From: Bacteroidota bacterium
GTDB lineage: Bacteria; Bacteroidota; Bacteroidia; Chitinophagales; Chitinophagaceae
NCBI GenBank assembly: GCA_018267615.1
Contig: JAFDYD010000057.1
Span: forward strand, 1-50,376
Direction of reading: 5' to 3'
Length of the DNA: 50,376 bases
In this document: piece after piece, positions 30,387-39,969 of the stretch
How the letters are laid out: every line of letters starts with the position of its first letter
Numbering within the stretch: position 1 is the stretch's first letter
Position numbers and translations under genes: made by a program
The notes under the pieces: model-generated
The model's input: only the letters and a program-made list of their open reading frames with translations
Database searches by the model: none
What the model was told of the DNA's origin: nothing

Positions 30387-32942
30387 ATGACCCGAGAGGA
30401 AAAAACGCTGCAAGAAAGAAATACTGAACTGGAAAAAGAGTTGGCCGATAAGATCAATGAGCTTGGCAGAAAGGATCGTGAATTACAAATTGAAGCTGCA
30501 CTCGAAAGAGTTCGCGCGCAGGCAATGCTTATGAAGCAACCCGATGAATTATTGAACATTTCAAAGACTTTGTTTGAAGAATTGCGCGGACTCGGATTCA
30601 ATGAGCTGCGAAATGCGATGATCAATATTAATCACGATCATAAAAAATCTTTTTTGAATTATGATTTTGCTGCAAATGCCGGTGCAACAATCAATCGATT
30701 TTCATATGACAGTGATGATGCTGTTATCAAAAGTTATCTAAAAAAACTTGGAAATGCAGATGATTCTTTCGTTGAAAATATTATTACCGGAGATGCATTA
30801 CAACATTGGAAAGCATTCAGAATAAAAAATGGTGAACAGCCCGATCCAACACTCGATAAGGCGAGTGCGCTCTATTATTATTTTTATACTATTTCAACAG
30901 GCGCACTCGGTATCGGCAATTATAAGCCTGTCGATGATGATCAACTTGAAATTTTAAAACGATTCAGGAATGTATTCGACCTTGCATACAGGAGATATAT
31001 CGATATCGAGCATGCCGAGGCACAGGCGCGAGAAGTGCAGGTAGAACTTGCCCTGGAAAAAGTGCGTGCAAAAGCGCTTGCGATGAGACAGCCTGCAGAT
31101 ATGTTGGAGATATGTCGCATTATTTCAGAGCAACTGGAATCGCTGCAGGTAAAAGATATACGTAATATTCAAACCGTGATCTATCATGAAACAAAAACGA
31201 CTTACATTAACTATGAGTTTTATCGGTTAAGTGATAAATTGCTGATCACAGAGGTCGATTATAGTTTGCATCCCGAGCAAATGACTATGGCGAACACTCT
31301 GCGAACAAATAAGCAGGGATTTTTCACCACCCATTTCGATAAAAGCAAGCTTGACGAATGGACGGCTTATCAATCGACAACTACGCAATTTGTAGATCCA
31401 TATCTCGCTGAAGCATCATCGTTAGACTACTATTTTTATTCCATGGACAAAGTGGCGTTGGGCATTTCAACCTATTCTCCGTTGGATGAAGAAAATATTA
31501 ATTTATTCAAACGCTTCCGAAATGTTTTCGAACTCGCCTATCGAAGATATGCGGATATAGAAAAATCCGAGGCCAATGCCAGAGAAGCTGTGCGACGTGC
31601 ATCACTGGACCGGGTGCGTGCGGAGATCGCTTCTATGCGCACTACAAAGGACCTGGAAAAAATTACACCATTGATCTGGCATGAACTCAATATACTCGGT
31701 ATTACTTTTAACCGCTGTGGTGTTTTTATTATGGATGATAGGCAACAAAACATTCAAGGTTTTTTATCGACACCCGACGGAAAGGCAATTGCTGCATTTC
31801 ATTTGCCTTATGCAAATCCGGGAGTATTGAAACAAGTGTTGAGACATTGGGAAGATAAAAAAATATACGTCGATCACTGGATTGAAAAAGATTTCGCCAC
31901 ACTGGCAAATACATTGTTTCAGCAGGGAAGTATTTCGTCGGAACAGGAGTATATGTTGACCATTCCGCACGGAGGATTTCACCTGCATTTCCTTCCTTTT
32001 TTGCAAGGCATGCTATACGTAGGCAATACGACACTGCTGGATGATTCGTCATTGGCATTGGTTCAATCCATCGCAGATGCATTTTCTACTGCATATGCCC
32101 GTTATGAAGACTTTAATAAACTGGAAGCGGCAAAACAGCAGGTAGAGAAAACACTGGCAGATCTGAAACAAGCGCAAACGCAATTGATACAAGCGGAAAA
32201 AATGGCTTCATTGGGTGAACTCACTGCCGGTATTGCGCACGAAATACAGAACCCACTGAATTTCGTCAATAATTTTTCTGAAGTGAGTAATGAGCTACTG
32301 GATGAAATGAAGTCGGAAATTAGCAAGGGTGATAAAGATGAAGTGATCGCCATTGCAAACGATCTTCAACAAAACCTGGAGAAAATTTTGCATCACGGAA
32401 AACGTGCAGATGCAATTGTAAAAGGAATGCTTCAGCATAGTCGCGTTAGTGGCGGACAAAAAGAACCAACAGATATCAATGCACTGGCGGATGAGTATTT
32501 ACGGCTTGCATATCATGGTCTGCGCGCAAAGGACAAAGAATTTAACGCGTCAATTAAAACAGAATTTGATAGCAGTATTGGCAAAATCAATATCGTTCCG
32601 CAAGATATCGGGAGAATGTTATTGAATATATATAGTAACGCTTTTTACGCTGTGTCGAAAAAGAAAAAGGAACATCCTTTGCAATATGCACCTGCGGTTT
32701 CAGTTAATACTAAAAAAATAGGCGATAAGATTGAAATCAGGATAAAAGACAATGGCATCGGCGTTCCTCGGAAAATTCTTGATAAAATATTCCAACCATT
32801 TTTTACAACCAAGCCAACTGGACAGGGAACAGGATTAGGTTTGTCACTGGCATATGATATTGTAAAAGCACACAATGGAGAAATAAATATTAAGACAAAC
32901 GAAGGCGAGGGTACGGAGTTCATAATAGGCTTGACAGTCTGA
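30387..32942 (+). CDS. Soluble sensor histidine kinase with three repeated sensor modules
   Basis: 851 residues without a transmembrane segment. It begins with a coiled coil (LQERNTELEKELADKINELG). Three modules each open with a similar helix: ALERVRAQAMLMKQPDELLN (about 40), LEKVRAKALAMRQPADMLEI (about 225) and LDRVRAEIASMRTTKDLEKI (about 410), followed by about 170 residues resembling GAF-like folds. A second coiled coil leads into the HisKA block MASLGELTAGIAHEIQNPLN with phospho-acceptor His618. The ATPase shows MLLNIYSNAFYAVSKK (N box), IRIKDNGIGVP (G1) and TGQGTGLGLSLAYDI (G2). No response regulator is adjacent, so it is an orphan. The input signal is cytoplasmic and unknown. Confidence 0.93.
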   Translation: MTREEKTLQERNTELEKELADKINELGRKDRELQIEAALERVRAQAMLMKQPDELLNISKTLFEELRGLGFNELRNAMININHDHKKSFLNYDFAANAGATINRFSYDSDDAVIKSYLKKLGNADDSFVENIITGDALQHWKAFRIKNGEQPDPTLDKASALYYYFYTISTGALGIGNYKPVDDDQLEILKRFRNVFDLAYRRYIDIEHAEAQAREVQVELALEKVRAKALAMRQPADMLEICRIISEQLESLQVKDIRNIQTVIYHETKTTYINYEFYRLSDKLLITEVDYSLHPEQMTMANTLRTNKQGFFTTHFDKSKLDEWTAYQSTTTQFVDPYLAEASSLDYYFYSMDKVALGISTYSPLDEENINLFKRFRNVFELAYRRYADIEKSEANAREAVRRASLDRVRAEIASMRTTKDLEKITPLIWHELNILGITFNRCGVFIMDDRQQNIQGFLSTPDGKAIAAFHLPYANPGVLKQVLRHWEDKKIYVDHWIEKDFATLANTLFQQGSISSEQEYMLTIPHGGFHLHFLPFLQGMLYVGNTTLLDDSSLALVQSIADAFSTAYARYEDFNKLEAAKQQVEKTLADLKQAQTQLIQAEKMASLGELTAGIAHEIQNPLNFVNNFSEVSNELLDEMKSEISKGDKDEVIAIANDLQQNLEKILHHGKRADAIVKGMLQHSRVSGGQKEPTDINALADEYLRLAYHGLRAKDKEFNASIKTEFDSSIGKINIVPQDIGRMLLNIYSNAFYAVSKKKKEHPLQYAPAVSVNTKKIGDKIEIRIKDNGIGVPRKILDKIFQPFFTTKPTGQGTGLGLSLAYDIVKAHNGEINIKTNEGEGTEFIIGLTV

Positions 32943-33029
32943 CCATTATTATAAGCGTGGAGAAACAGGGCGGAGAGCGGAGGTTTAGCGCTTCCCGCTC
33001 TTGCTCTGCGAGAAATTTTTAATGGTCCA
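32942..33029. repeat. Inverted repeat, family B, between convergent genes
   Basis: GACCATTA pairs with TAATGGTC, enclosing AAACAGGGCGGAGAGCGGAG and GCGCTTCCCGCTCTTGCTCT. The right arm includes the last codons of the minus-strand gene. Imperfect, about 30 pairs. Confidence 0.7.
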
Positions 33030-33798
33030 TCGTGCTAAACAGGAAAGCTGTGATTACCAATTTCTCTTTCTTATTCAGGCTATCCCGCAGGTAAAAATTG
33101 AATGGCGAACTAAATTGATCAACAGCTGCGCAGATTGTTTCACCCTTGATTAAAAGATAACCGATATCGGGAATATTTTTTGGGTGCTTCAATTTACCGT
33201 GTTTGTTGACTTGTGTTGTGATTGGTTTTATATAGAATGTGTCTCCGGTTAATACCAGCCATCCTTCCGGATGATATGCTTTGACGCGATGATCATTTAC
33301 AAATTTGAAAGAATGTTCGCCATCGCTGGTTGAAATTTTTCCAGCGATCTCGATCAGGTCAGGTATAGCCACAGGATCGGATTGCGGTACTTTATATTCT
33401 GGTTTTGCAAAAAGATTCAAAAGAGAAAGGGTTGCAGAGCGACCAATTGTTGTAATATTTGTTTTCACTTCGTATTTTGCTTCGCATGAATCATTACCAT
33501 CGGTAAAAACTGCGCGAATACCTCGATGTTGCTTGTCTGTCGACTTTGCCTTCAGCAAAATTCCGGCATTGATAATATTATGTTCATTGTCTGCTAATTC
33601 GGTCGATTCGTAATAAACCCGTTCAGCTCCGAGACCATAAAAAACAACTGTTGAATCGAAAACGCGACTATGAAATTCATCTTTCACAAATAATGAATCC
33701 ATGCCATCTCCAAGCCAAACCCTTCTTGAAGGCTGTCCGTGTACACAAACAACAAAGAACATAAATGGTATATAAAAAAGTTTTCTGGTGCCTCGCAT
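33019..33798 (-). CDS. Exported hypothetical protein
   Basis: 259 residues with a signal peptide (KLFYIPFMFFVVCVHG, cut after HGQ). The mature part is beta-rich: VWLGDGMDSLFVKDEFHSRV, then AERVYYESTELADNEHNIIN and a C-terminal LVLTGDTFYIKPITTQVNKH. No family is recognised and no catalytic motif is visible. It is convergent with the histidine kinase; the shared end is a palindrome. It may be a lipoprotein-free periplasmic protein. Confidence 0.65.
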   Translation of the reverse strand: MRGTRKLFYIPFMFFVVCVHGQPSRRVWLGDGMDSLFVKDEFHSRVFDSTVVFYGLGAERVYYESTELADNEHNIINAGILLKAKSTDKQHRGIRAVFTDGNDSCEAKYEVKTNITTIGRSATLSLLNLFAKPEYKVPQSDPVAIPDLIEIAGKISTSDGEHSFKFVNDHRVKAYHPEGWLVLTGDTFYIKPITTQVNKHGKLKHPKNIPDIGYLLIKGETICAAVDQFSSPFNFYLRDSLNKKEKLVITAFLFSTMDH

Positions 33799-34050
33799 AA
33801 AATTTTATTTTGAATGATTAAGGAATTGCGGCCATGAGCCGTCACAAATTTTAAACGAACGCGAAGAGAATCAAAACTGCTTTTTGCCGACAGTCGTCGC
33901 AAGGTTGCAATAACGAATTAGGTTTATTAGGAAATGAAAACTCGTGCTCAATATTTCCCAGTGGCTGTGATTGGAATGGGGAGTTTAGTAAGACGTAATA
34001 AAATATCTTTTCAGATCGGCAATTTTTGCAAATTGTTGGGAGTTGATTAG
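33799..34050. other. Gap without gene
   Basis: About 250 bp between the minus-strand gene start and the family B repeat at 34,051. No supported frame; presumably holds the promoter for the 33,798 gene on the minus strand. Confidence 0.4.
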
Positions 34051-34147
34051 TTTGAAAAATCCAGAATAAGAGTGGATAAACAGAGCGGAGAGCGGAGGTA
34101 TTGCGCTCTCCGCTCTGTTTATCCACTCTTATTCTGGATTTTCAAAT
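34051..34147. repeat. Long inverted repeat, family B, best copy
   Basis: TTTGAAAAATCCAGAATAAG (34051) continues AGTGGATAAACAGAGCGGAG and pairs almost perfectly over about 43 bp with the right arm ending near 34147. The outer part (GAAAAATCCAGAATAAGAGT) partly matches the 3,377 copy (AATAAGAG). Confidence 0.9.
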
Positions 34148-34179
34148 TGACAGATTATTTAAAGGGCTACTTATTTTTT

Positions 34180-34599
34180 TTATCCAACTGCTGACCGGAT
34201 CAATAAAATCCCCAGGCTAATGAGCGATATTGCCAATATAATTGCGCCTGCATAGATCAGGCATATCCATTTATTCGGAGCTGTCAATCCTTTGCCGGAT
34301 GCAGCGGCAAAAAAACCGCCGGGAATTAAAATCGGTGCAAGACCAAACCCTATTCGCAACAAATGTTCCTGTATCGGATATTGTAATGTAAGCGAATCAA
34401 TATAAAGTTGCGCAACACAAAATAGAATGGTAAACACGCCGGCATGCGCGTGACCCGCGCGAAAAAAAGCAGTCTGGAAACTTGTAAAAGGATTATTCTT
34501 TTTCAATAACCGGATGAGAAACAAACCACCTGATTCAACAGTCGCCATTGTGATGAAAACCGCGCCGGCATACAGCCGGGTGTTCATGGAGAGTTGCAT
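34180..34599 (-). CDS. Four-helix membrane protein, hypothetical
   Basis: 139 residues, four hydrophobic helices: LYAGAVFITMATVESGGLFL, then AGVFTILFCVAQLYIDSLTL after the striking RAGHAHAGV motif, GFGLAPILIPGGFFAAAS and YAGAIILAISLISLGILLI. The GHAHAG sequence with two His near the membrane suggests metal or haem contact, but no family is certain. The start could be Met1 or Met5. Upstream of it on the other strand the SDR at 34,747 begins. Confidence 0.7.
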   Translation of the reverse strand: MQLSMNTRLYAGAVFITMATVESGGLFLIRLLKKNNPFTSFQTAFFRAGHAHAGVFTILFCVAQLYIDSLTLQYPIQEHLLRIGFGLAPILIPGGFFAAASGKGLTAPNKWICLIYAGAIILAISLISLGILLIRSAVG

Positions 34600-34746
34600 A
34601 AAAGGTTAATTTTTGTCAATCAAATTTAATTTAAAAATCGGTGTCGAACAGGAATTGCAGTTTCATCAGCATAAATTTTCCGCCAGCTTCATTGATTAAT
34701 TGCTAACTTAAATTCTGATTGAATTACAATTTCTATTTTTAATGAT

Positions 34747-35508
34747 ATGAATATGACCGGAAGGTTTACCAATAAGATAGCCATCATTACTGGCGCTGCA
34801 GATGGAATCGGCAAGGGCGTCGCTCTTCGTTTAGGTAAAGAAGGAGCAAAGCTGGCGCTGTTTGACATCAACGGTTCGCTATTGGAAAAAACCGTTACTG
34901 AATTTTCTGCAATGGGTATCGTTGCAAAAGCATTTTCTGTGGATATTAGCGACGAAAAGCAGGTGTGCGAAGCCGTTATACTCGTAGAAAAGGAATGGAA
35001 GACAGTTGACGTGCTTGTTCATGCAGCGGGCATCGTTGGTCCAACGAGTACAAAGATTACAGAATATAGCACCGCCGATTTTGATAAGATATATGCAGTA
35101 AATCTTCGCGGAAGTTTTCTCATTACAAAATATTCATTGGAGGTGATGAAAAAAACCGGAAAGGGTCGTGTGTTACTAATCGCTTCGATTGCCGGAAAAG
35201 AAGGTAACCCTGGAATGGTTGGGTATTCATCCACCAAGGCAGGCGTTATTGGATTGGTAAAAGGTGTCGCAAAAGAATTTGCCGATACCTCCATCACCGT
35301 AAATGGTCTTGCACCTGCCGTTATTAAAACAGCCATGAATGAAAATACTTCTTCGGAACAACTTGCATACATGACTGCAAAAATTCCGATGAATCGGCTC
35401 GGTACAATTGAAGAAGTTGCGGCGATGTGCTGTTATATTGTTTCCGACGAAAATAGTTTTTCAACAGGATTTATTTATGATATTTCCGGAGGAAGAGCAA
35501 CGTATTGA
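34747..35508 (+). CDS. SDR-family oxidoreductase (sugar locus)
   Basis: 253 residues. TGAADGIG (15-22), catalytic Ser147, Tyr160 and Lys164 (YSSTK) and a C-terminal FIYDISGGRATY mark a classical SDR. Members beside FucP-like permeases often oxidise aldoses such as L-fucose or L-rhamnose at C1, or 2-keto-3-deoxy sugar acids. It is followed 43 bp later by the permease and probably forms an operon with it. Exact substrate inferred only from context. Confidence 0.9.
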   Translation: MNMTGRFTNKIAIITGAADGIGKGVALRLGKEGAKLALFDINGSLLEKTVTEFSAMGIVAKAFSVDISDEKQVCEAVILVEKEWKTVDVLVHAAGIVGPTSTKITEYSTADFDKIYAVNLRGSFLITKYSLEVMKKTGKGRVLLIASIAGKEGNPGMVGYSSTKAGVIGLVKGVAKEFADTSITVNGLAPAVIKTAMNENTSSEQLAYMTAKIPMNRLGTIEEVAAMCCYIVSDENSFSTGFIYDISGGRATY

Positions 35509-35550
35509 TGCGGATGTTTCCGACAACCTTTTAAACTCGAAAAAATTCTA

Positions 35551-36765
35551 ATGAAGCATCAATGGAAATCTTTGCTACTCGTTTGTTTTGTATTTCTTTT
35601 CACCGGCTCTATCATTTGCATGAATGATGTACTGCTTCCCTCTTTGAAAACTTTTTTCAATCTTTCTTATACCCAGGCAACATTTATTCAGCAATCTTTT
35701 TTCCTGGTTTACCTGATATTTCCAATTCCTATCGCATATTATATTTCCCGCTACGGTTATAAGATGGCGTTAGTAACGGCGCTTGTGGTTATGAGTGGTG
35801 CATCGGTGATTTTTTTACCGGCTTTTTATTTTTCATCGTATGTACTTTCTCTGGTTGCGATCTTTGTGATCTCGATCGGTGTTACGCTGGTAAATGTTGC
35901 AGCTAATCCTTTGGCGGCATTGCTCGGCGATCCTTCCGGTTCCCATGTGCGCGTTAATATCGTGCAGCTATTCAGCAGGATCGGCTATTCGCTCACTCCC
36001 ATATTGGCCACGCGATTGATCTATGGCAACAACGCTAACAACTTTCATATTCCTTATCTGATCATTGGCGCTGGGGCATTCCTGTTAGCAGTTGGTATTT
36101 TCTTTTCTGCAATGCCTTCGATGAAACCTGCCATGCTGAAAGGTTTTTCTTTTTTGTCGATTGTGCGTGGATCGAGAAAATATCCGCAACTATTCTGGGG
36201 CGCGATCGTCATGTTTTTTTATATGGGTGCTGAAGCCTGTACTGCTGGTTTTTTTATCAGCTATTTGCATGAACCTGCTATTGCAAATTTCTCAGCGGAT
36301 AAAACTGCTGAGTTTCTCACATATTATTATGTGGTGGCTTCGATATTTTCACTGGTCGGAATTTATTTATTGCAATTTATTTCTGCGGGGAGATTGGTGG
36401 CAATATTTGGTGTTGGCATGATCGTCCTTTACCTGCTGATCTGTTTTACTACGACTTCCTGGAATCCGTATTACATGGTTGGACTGGGTGTTTTTATTTC
36501 GATCATGTTTCCTTCTATTTTCAGTTTGGGTATTGAAGGCGTGGGTGATTTTACTGAGAAAGGATCTGCGCTGATTAATATTGCGATTGTCGGCGGCGCC
36601 GTTTTCCCTCCATTGCAGGGAATGCTGGCAGATTCAAAAGGCATCCAGGTATCTTATCTTGTTCCGTGTGCGTGCTTTGTGATTATTGTGATTTACGGAT
36701 TGTTTTGTGATCGGCTACATCTGAAGCATAAAATGAAATTGGAAACATCGGGAGAAAGAATATGA
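35551..36765 (+). CDS. FucP-like sugar MFS transporter (FHS family)
   Basis: 404 residues, 12 helices. The FHS pattern is clear: LLLVCFVFLFTGSIICMNDV, LPSLKTFFNLSYTQATFIQQ, LVNVAANPLAALLGDPSGSH (compare the AANP-xxxxLGxP of L-fucose permease), and RVNIVQLFSRIGYSLTPIL. FHS proteins are proton symporters for L-fucose and other sugars. With the neighbouring dehydratase, SDRs and epimerase it probably imports the sugar used by this locus. Cotranscribed with the preceding SDR. Confidence 0.92.
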   Translation: MKHQWKSLLLVCFVFLFTGSIICMNDVLLPSLKTFFNLSYTQATFIQQSFFLVYLIFPIPIAYYISRYGYKMALVTALVVMSGASVIFLPAFYFSSYVLSLVAIFVISIGVTLVNVAANPLAALLGDPSGSHVRVNIVQLFSRIGYSLTPILATRLIYGNNANNFHIPYLIIGAGAFLLAVGIFFSAMPSMKPAMLKGFSFLSIVRGSRKYPQLFWGAIVMFFYMGAEACTAGFFISYLHEPAIANFSADKTAEFLTYYYVVASIFSLVGIYLLQFISAGRLVAIFGVGMIVLYLLICFTTTSWNPYYMVGLGVFISIMFPSIFSLGIEGVGDFTEKGSALINIAIVGGAVFPPLQGMLADSKGIQVSYLVPCACFVIIVIYGLFCDRLHLKHKMKLETSGERI

Positions 36766-36775
36766 TGCGGTGTTT

Positions 36776-36935
36776 CAGTTTGATTTTTTGAGAGGTGGAG
36801 GGTATGGGGTGTAGGGTATGGCGCACCTTATTTCATCTCAGGGTTTTTACTTTTTACCCTAGTCAACATTATTAATTAACAGCTTGCCATACCCTACACC
36901 CCATACCCTCCACCTCTCAAAAAATCAACTTCAAA
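36776..36935. repeat. Inverted repeat, family C (MITE-like), best copy
   Basis: Left arm TTGATTTTTTGAGAGGTGGA onward (36779-36823) pairs near-perfectly with the right arm (about 36883-36930). The 60-nt loop contains CCTTATTTC, a T-rich tract, CCCTAGTCAACA and TTAACAGCTTGCC, in the same order as the 25,841 copy. It lies between convergent operons. Confidence 0.9.
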
Positions 36936-36950
36936 CACGTCTGAACAAGA

Positions 36951-38126
36951 CTATATTTCCGGTGTATAATAAATTTTTTCTCCTTTCACTTTTATTTCGA
37001 CATCTACTAAATATTTTCTAATTGCCGCTGTATCTACGGTTATGCCCAACCCCGGACGGTCAGGCGTGTGAATATAACCGTTAGTATCGGGCAGTATTTG
37101 TTCTTTACCGATTTCCCGGGCGAGCGATTTCAATTCTACCGGGTATTCGCTGATAAAATGTTTTTCCATACCGGAATACGATTGTAGAGATGCACTCAAT
37201 GCAAGATGTGAAGTGAAAGTATGATTGACATAAATAATCTTTTTGGAAGCGGCAAGGTCTGCTACTCTTTTTGCAACACTGATCCCGCCGATTCTTCCTG
37301 CATCTATTTGTATAAAATCAAGTCCCGCATAATTAATCATCGCTTGTGCCTGCACAAAATTATTACAACCTTCTCCGCCTGCGATTGGAATTTTTGGATG
37401 CGAAGTCGACAATTTTTTATACGCATCAAGTGCACCGTTGATAAATGGTTCTTCAAACCAATAAGCGTTGATATCATTAAGGGCAGACAATCTTTCCTGC
37501 GCATTGGAAATGTTCTCACGGAAAACGGTCCCCGCATCGATCATGAGATATGCATCTTTGCCAACGCCTTCACGGGCAGCCATCAAATGAGCAATATCAT
37601 TTTCTTTTCCGGATTTTCCAAAAGGCCCCCATCCGAATTTTACCGCTTTATATCCTGCAGCGTTTGTGGCTTTTGCTTTTGTAAATGTTTCTTCGGCATT
37701 CTCACCAAAAAGTTGTGAAGCGTATGGAAGTTTTGGGAACTTTTTTTGATAACCGAGCAAACGATATACTGGTTCATTCATTTTTTTCCCAAGCAAATCC
37801 CATAACGCGATATCGATTCCTGAAAGTGTATGATCTGCCTGCAGCAGATCCAAAGAATTTTCATGCACTGCATCAGAAATGCGTTGTATGTCTTCAGCTC
37901 CATCGATATTTTTTCCTTCAATCGAATATCGTAAAGGTTTGCATGCACTATGCGACATCGGACATACATAACTCGCGATACTCGTTAGCGGAGAGGCTTC
38001 GCATTCGCCCCATCCTTCATATCCTCCGGCCCTGATGCGGACCAATAACGCATCCTGGCTGCCATCGCCGATATCCAACACTTCTGGCATACTCAGGTAA
38101 AAAAAATCTACGGATTCTATTTTCAA
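36951..38126 (-). CDS. Enolase-superfamily (MR/MLE) sugar-acid dehydratase-like protein
   Basis: 391 residues. The capping domain includes LLVRIRAGGYEGWGECEASP and the barrel has GYKAVKFGWGPFGKSG (the KxG-type catalytic strand 2), YLMIDAG (metal Asp), YWFEEPF (metal Glu), IAGGEG (metal Glu) and VNHTF (His at strand 7). That is the mandelate racemase/muconate lactonising arrangement. Neighbouring genes for sugar uptake and SDR oxidation suggest dehydration of an aldonic acid. Ends at the family C repeat; preceded by an SDR gene 10 bp upstream, so the two are coupled. Confidence 0.9.
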   Translation of the reverse strand: MKIESVDFFYLSMPEVLDIGDGSQDALLVRIRAGGYEGWGECEASPLTSIASYVCPMSHSACKPLRYSIEGKNIDGAEDIQRISDAVHENSLDLLQADHTLSGIDIALWDLLGKKMNEPVYRLLGYQKKFPKLPYASQLFGENAEETFTKAKATNAAGYKAVKFGWGPFGKSGKENDIAHLMAAREGVGKDAYLMIDAGTVFRENISNAQERLSALNDINAYWFEEPFINGALDAYKKLSTSHPKIPIAGGEGCNNFVQAQAMINYAGLDFIQIDAGRIGGISVAKRVADLAASKKIIYVNHTFTSHLALSASLQSYSGMEKHFISEYPVELKSLAREIGKEQILPDTNGYIHTPDRPGLGITVDTAAIRKYLVDVEIKVKGEKIYYTPEI

Positions 38127-38136
38127 ATCAATGAGT

Positions 38137-38889
38137 TTAAAAAGTTATAGTCAATCCGCCATCCACTGTGATTACCTGTCCCGTGATATATGAAGCATCT
38201 TTTCCGGCGAGAAAAAAAGCCACACCTGCAATTTCCGAAGCCTGTGCCGCTCTACGCAAAGGCAGATGATGTGCATTCACATAATTGTTTTTGAACCATT
38301 CCGATTCCAATTCACTTTCTCCATCAACAATTGACATTGCTGTATCTACAAATCCCGGAGCAATTGCATTCACCAAAATATTTTTATCCGCAAGTTCCAC
38401 CGCCATTGCCCTGCAAAATTGATTGATCGCAGATTTTGCCATTGAGTAACTGCTCGCTCCATTTTCTGCTCTTGTTCCGTGAATGGATGTAATATGAATA
38501 ATTCTTCCCCCTCCTTTCATGAATTGCGCAGCGAGTCTGGAAGTCAGAATGCATCCGTTGATCATGATATCAAAAACATTTCTCCATCTTTCCAGGGCCA
38601 TATTAATAGGATCGGTCTTTTCGCTTACTCCCGCACAATTCACCAATGCATCCAGCCGGTTCCATTTTTCGCGGATCAAATTTTCGCCTTTTGCCATGTC
38701 TTCCTTGTTTGAATAATTTCCATGAAGCAATAAATGATCTCCTTTTCCAAGTTCGTTCATCAAAGAGGAGAGTCCATTTGCATTGATATCATTCGCGCAA
38801 ACATCATATCCTTCTTTGGCAAACCTGGTGGCGGTGGCTCTGCCGATGCCGGATGCGGCACCCGTGACGAGTACTTTGGGTCTATTCAT
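38137..38889 (-). CDS. SDR-family oxidoreductase (sugar-acid pathway)
   Basis: 250 residues. TGAASGIG (9-16), NCAG in place of NNAG (84-87), Ser135, Tyr148 and Lys152 (YSMAK), and the ending VITVDGGLTITF. Overlaps the upstream epimerase-like gene by 8 bp and sits 10 bp before the dehydratase gene. It probably oxidises the aldose to a lactone or a keto-deoxy acid in the same pathway. Confidence 0.9.
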   Translation of the reverse strand: MNRPKVLVTGAASGIGRATATRFAKEGYDVCANDINANGLSSLMNELGKGDHLLLHGNYSNKEDMAKGENLIREKWNRLDALVNCAGVSEKTDPINMALERWRNVFDIMINGCILTSRLAAQFMKGGGRIIHITSIHGTRAENGASSYSMAKSAINQFCRAMAVELADKNILVNAIAPGFVDTAMSIVDGESELESEWFKNNYVNAHHLPLRRAAQASEIAGVAFFLAGKDASYITGQVITVDGGLTITF

Positions 38890-39811
38890 GTGATGGTATA
38901 TAATTCTTTTTTTCTCCAGCGAAAATTTTTACAGAGGTAGTCAGTTCTTCGCCTGCGTTTAAAATAGTGCATTGCTTTTTTTGTTTGGCCTCACTCACAC
39001 TAATCGGCATTGCACTGCAAGGTTCGAGTATGACGGTATAATGATTCAGAAATCCGCCATACGAGGCGAAATACCATTCATACGGAAATATCTTTTTATC
39101 ATAAGAATAACTGAATAATGTTTTGTCATCTTTGCTCAGCAACTGCATTTCCGCAATAGAAATATCATAGAGGTAAAAAAAATCCATTGAATTATTATTG
39201 GGAGGAATAATAGAAGCATTGATTCCTTCGATCATTGGCCAATCAAATTCGTTGGTATCTGTAAATCTTGAATATTGCGGATCTACTACTTTTCCATGTT
39301 TCGCATTTGTTATTATTTTGTCTCCAGCTTCAACATTTAAAGCTGCGTGTAATTTCCATAAGAAATTTCTTTGTGACTGTGTTGTATTTTTTATTTTATA
39401 ACTAATATGAATAACCGGAGAACTCTCATCCGTCCAAATTGTTTTTTCGTAATCAAGTCCGGATAATGGCAGATGGCCGTAGACGTGAATTTTTTCATTT
39501 GAGATTTTGTGATTTAGGACGCATGTCCACAATTCACCATGATCGGGATAGGAAATATGATCGATCGTTTCCGGAATATCATTAGGGATAAGCTCGTCTA
39601 TGCCGCCCAAAAAATTGGAATCATAATCATCTCCGGGCTGATTAATTTTGAGAGAAAGATTTTTGTTGATCCATAAAAATTCTTTTTGCAGGGGAATATT
39701 GAAGATGCTTATTATTTTTCCGCCCAATTCCGGAGCAATGGACAGCGAAAGTTGATCGTTCTTGATTGTAAGAATTTCTATACCATTCTTTTTATCTGTA
39801 GAAATTATCAT
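38882..39811 (-). CDS. Aldose 1-epimerase-like (galactose-mutarotase fold) protein
   Basis: 309 residues beginning MIISTDKKNGIEILTIKNDQ. The pattern LSIAPELGGKIISIFNIPLQ then EFLWIN is the mutarotase N-terminus (P-x-x-G-G-x-I), and GGIDELIPNDIPETI, YPDHGELWTC and LHAALNVEAGDKI follow the family order, though the classical catalytic His/Glu are only partly conserved. Such proteins interconvert anomers or simply bind sugars. First gene of the minus-strand operon 39811-36951. Confidence 0.85.
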   Translation of the reverse strand: MIISTDKKNGIEILTIKNDQLSLSIAPELGGKIISIFNIPLQKEFLWINKNLSLKINQPGDDYDSNFLGGIDELIPNDIPETIDHISYPDHGELWTCVLNHKISNEKIHVYGHLPLSGLDYEKTIWTDESSPVIHISYKIKNTTQSQRNFLWKLHAALNVEAGDKIITNAKHGKVVDPQYSRFTDTNEFDWPMIEGINASIIPPNNNSMDFFYLYDISIAEMQLLSKDDKTLFSYSYDKKIFPYEWYFASYGGFLNHYTVILEPCSAMPISVSEAKQKKQCTILNAGEELTTSVKIFAGEKKNYIPSHE

Positions 39812-39969
39812 GGCTGATCAATCTTGATTTGTTCCTTCAAAAATATCCCTATTGATTTAATTCTTTGATTTTATTTTGGCACAAATTCTATGAGTCATAG
39901 ACAACAAGAGTATGGAGATGAAATTACATTCCCAACGCATCTGAACTAATAGAAACTGCTTCAATTTGG

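Noticed and set aside
25841..36935. Family C repeats as insertion sequences
   Set aside because: They are only about 140-160 bp and encode no transposase; at most non-autonomous elements.
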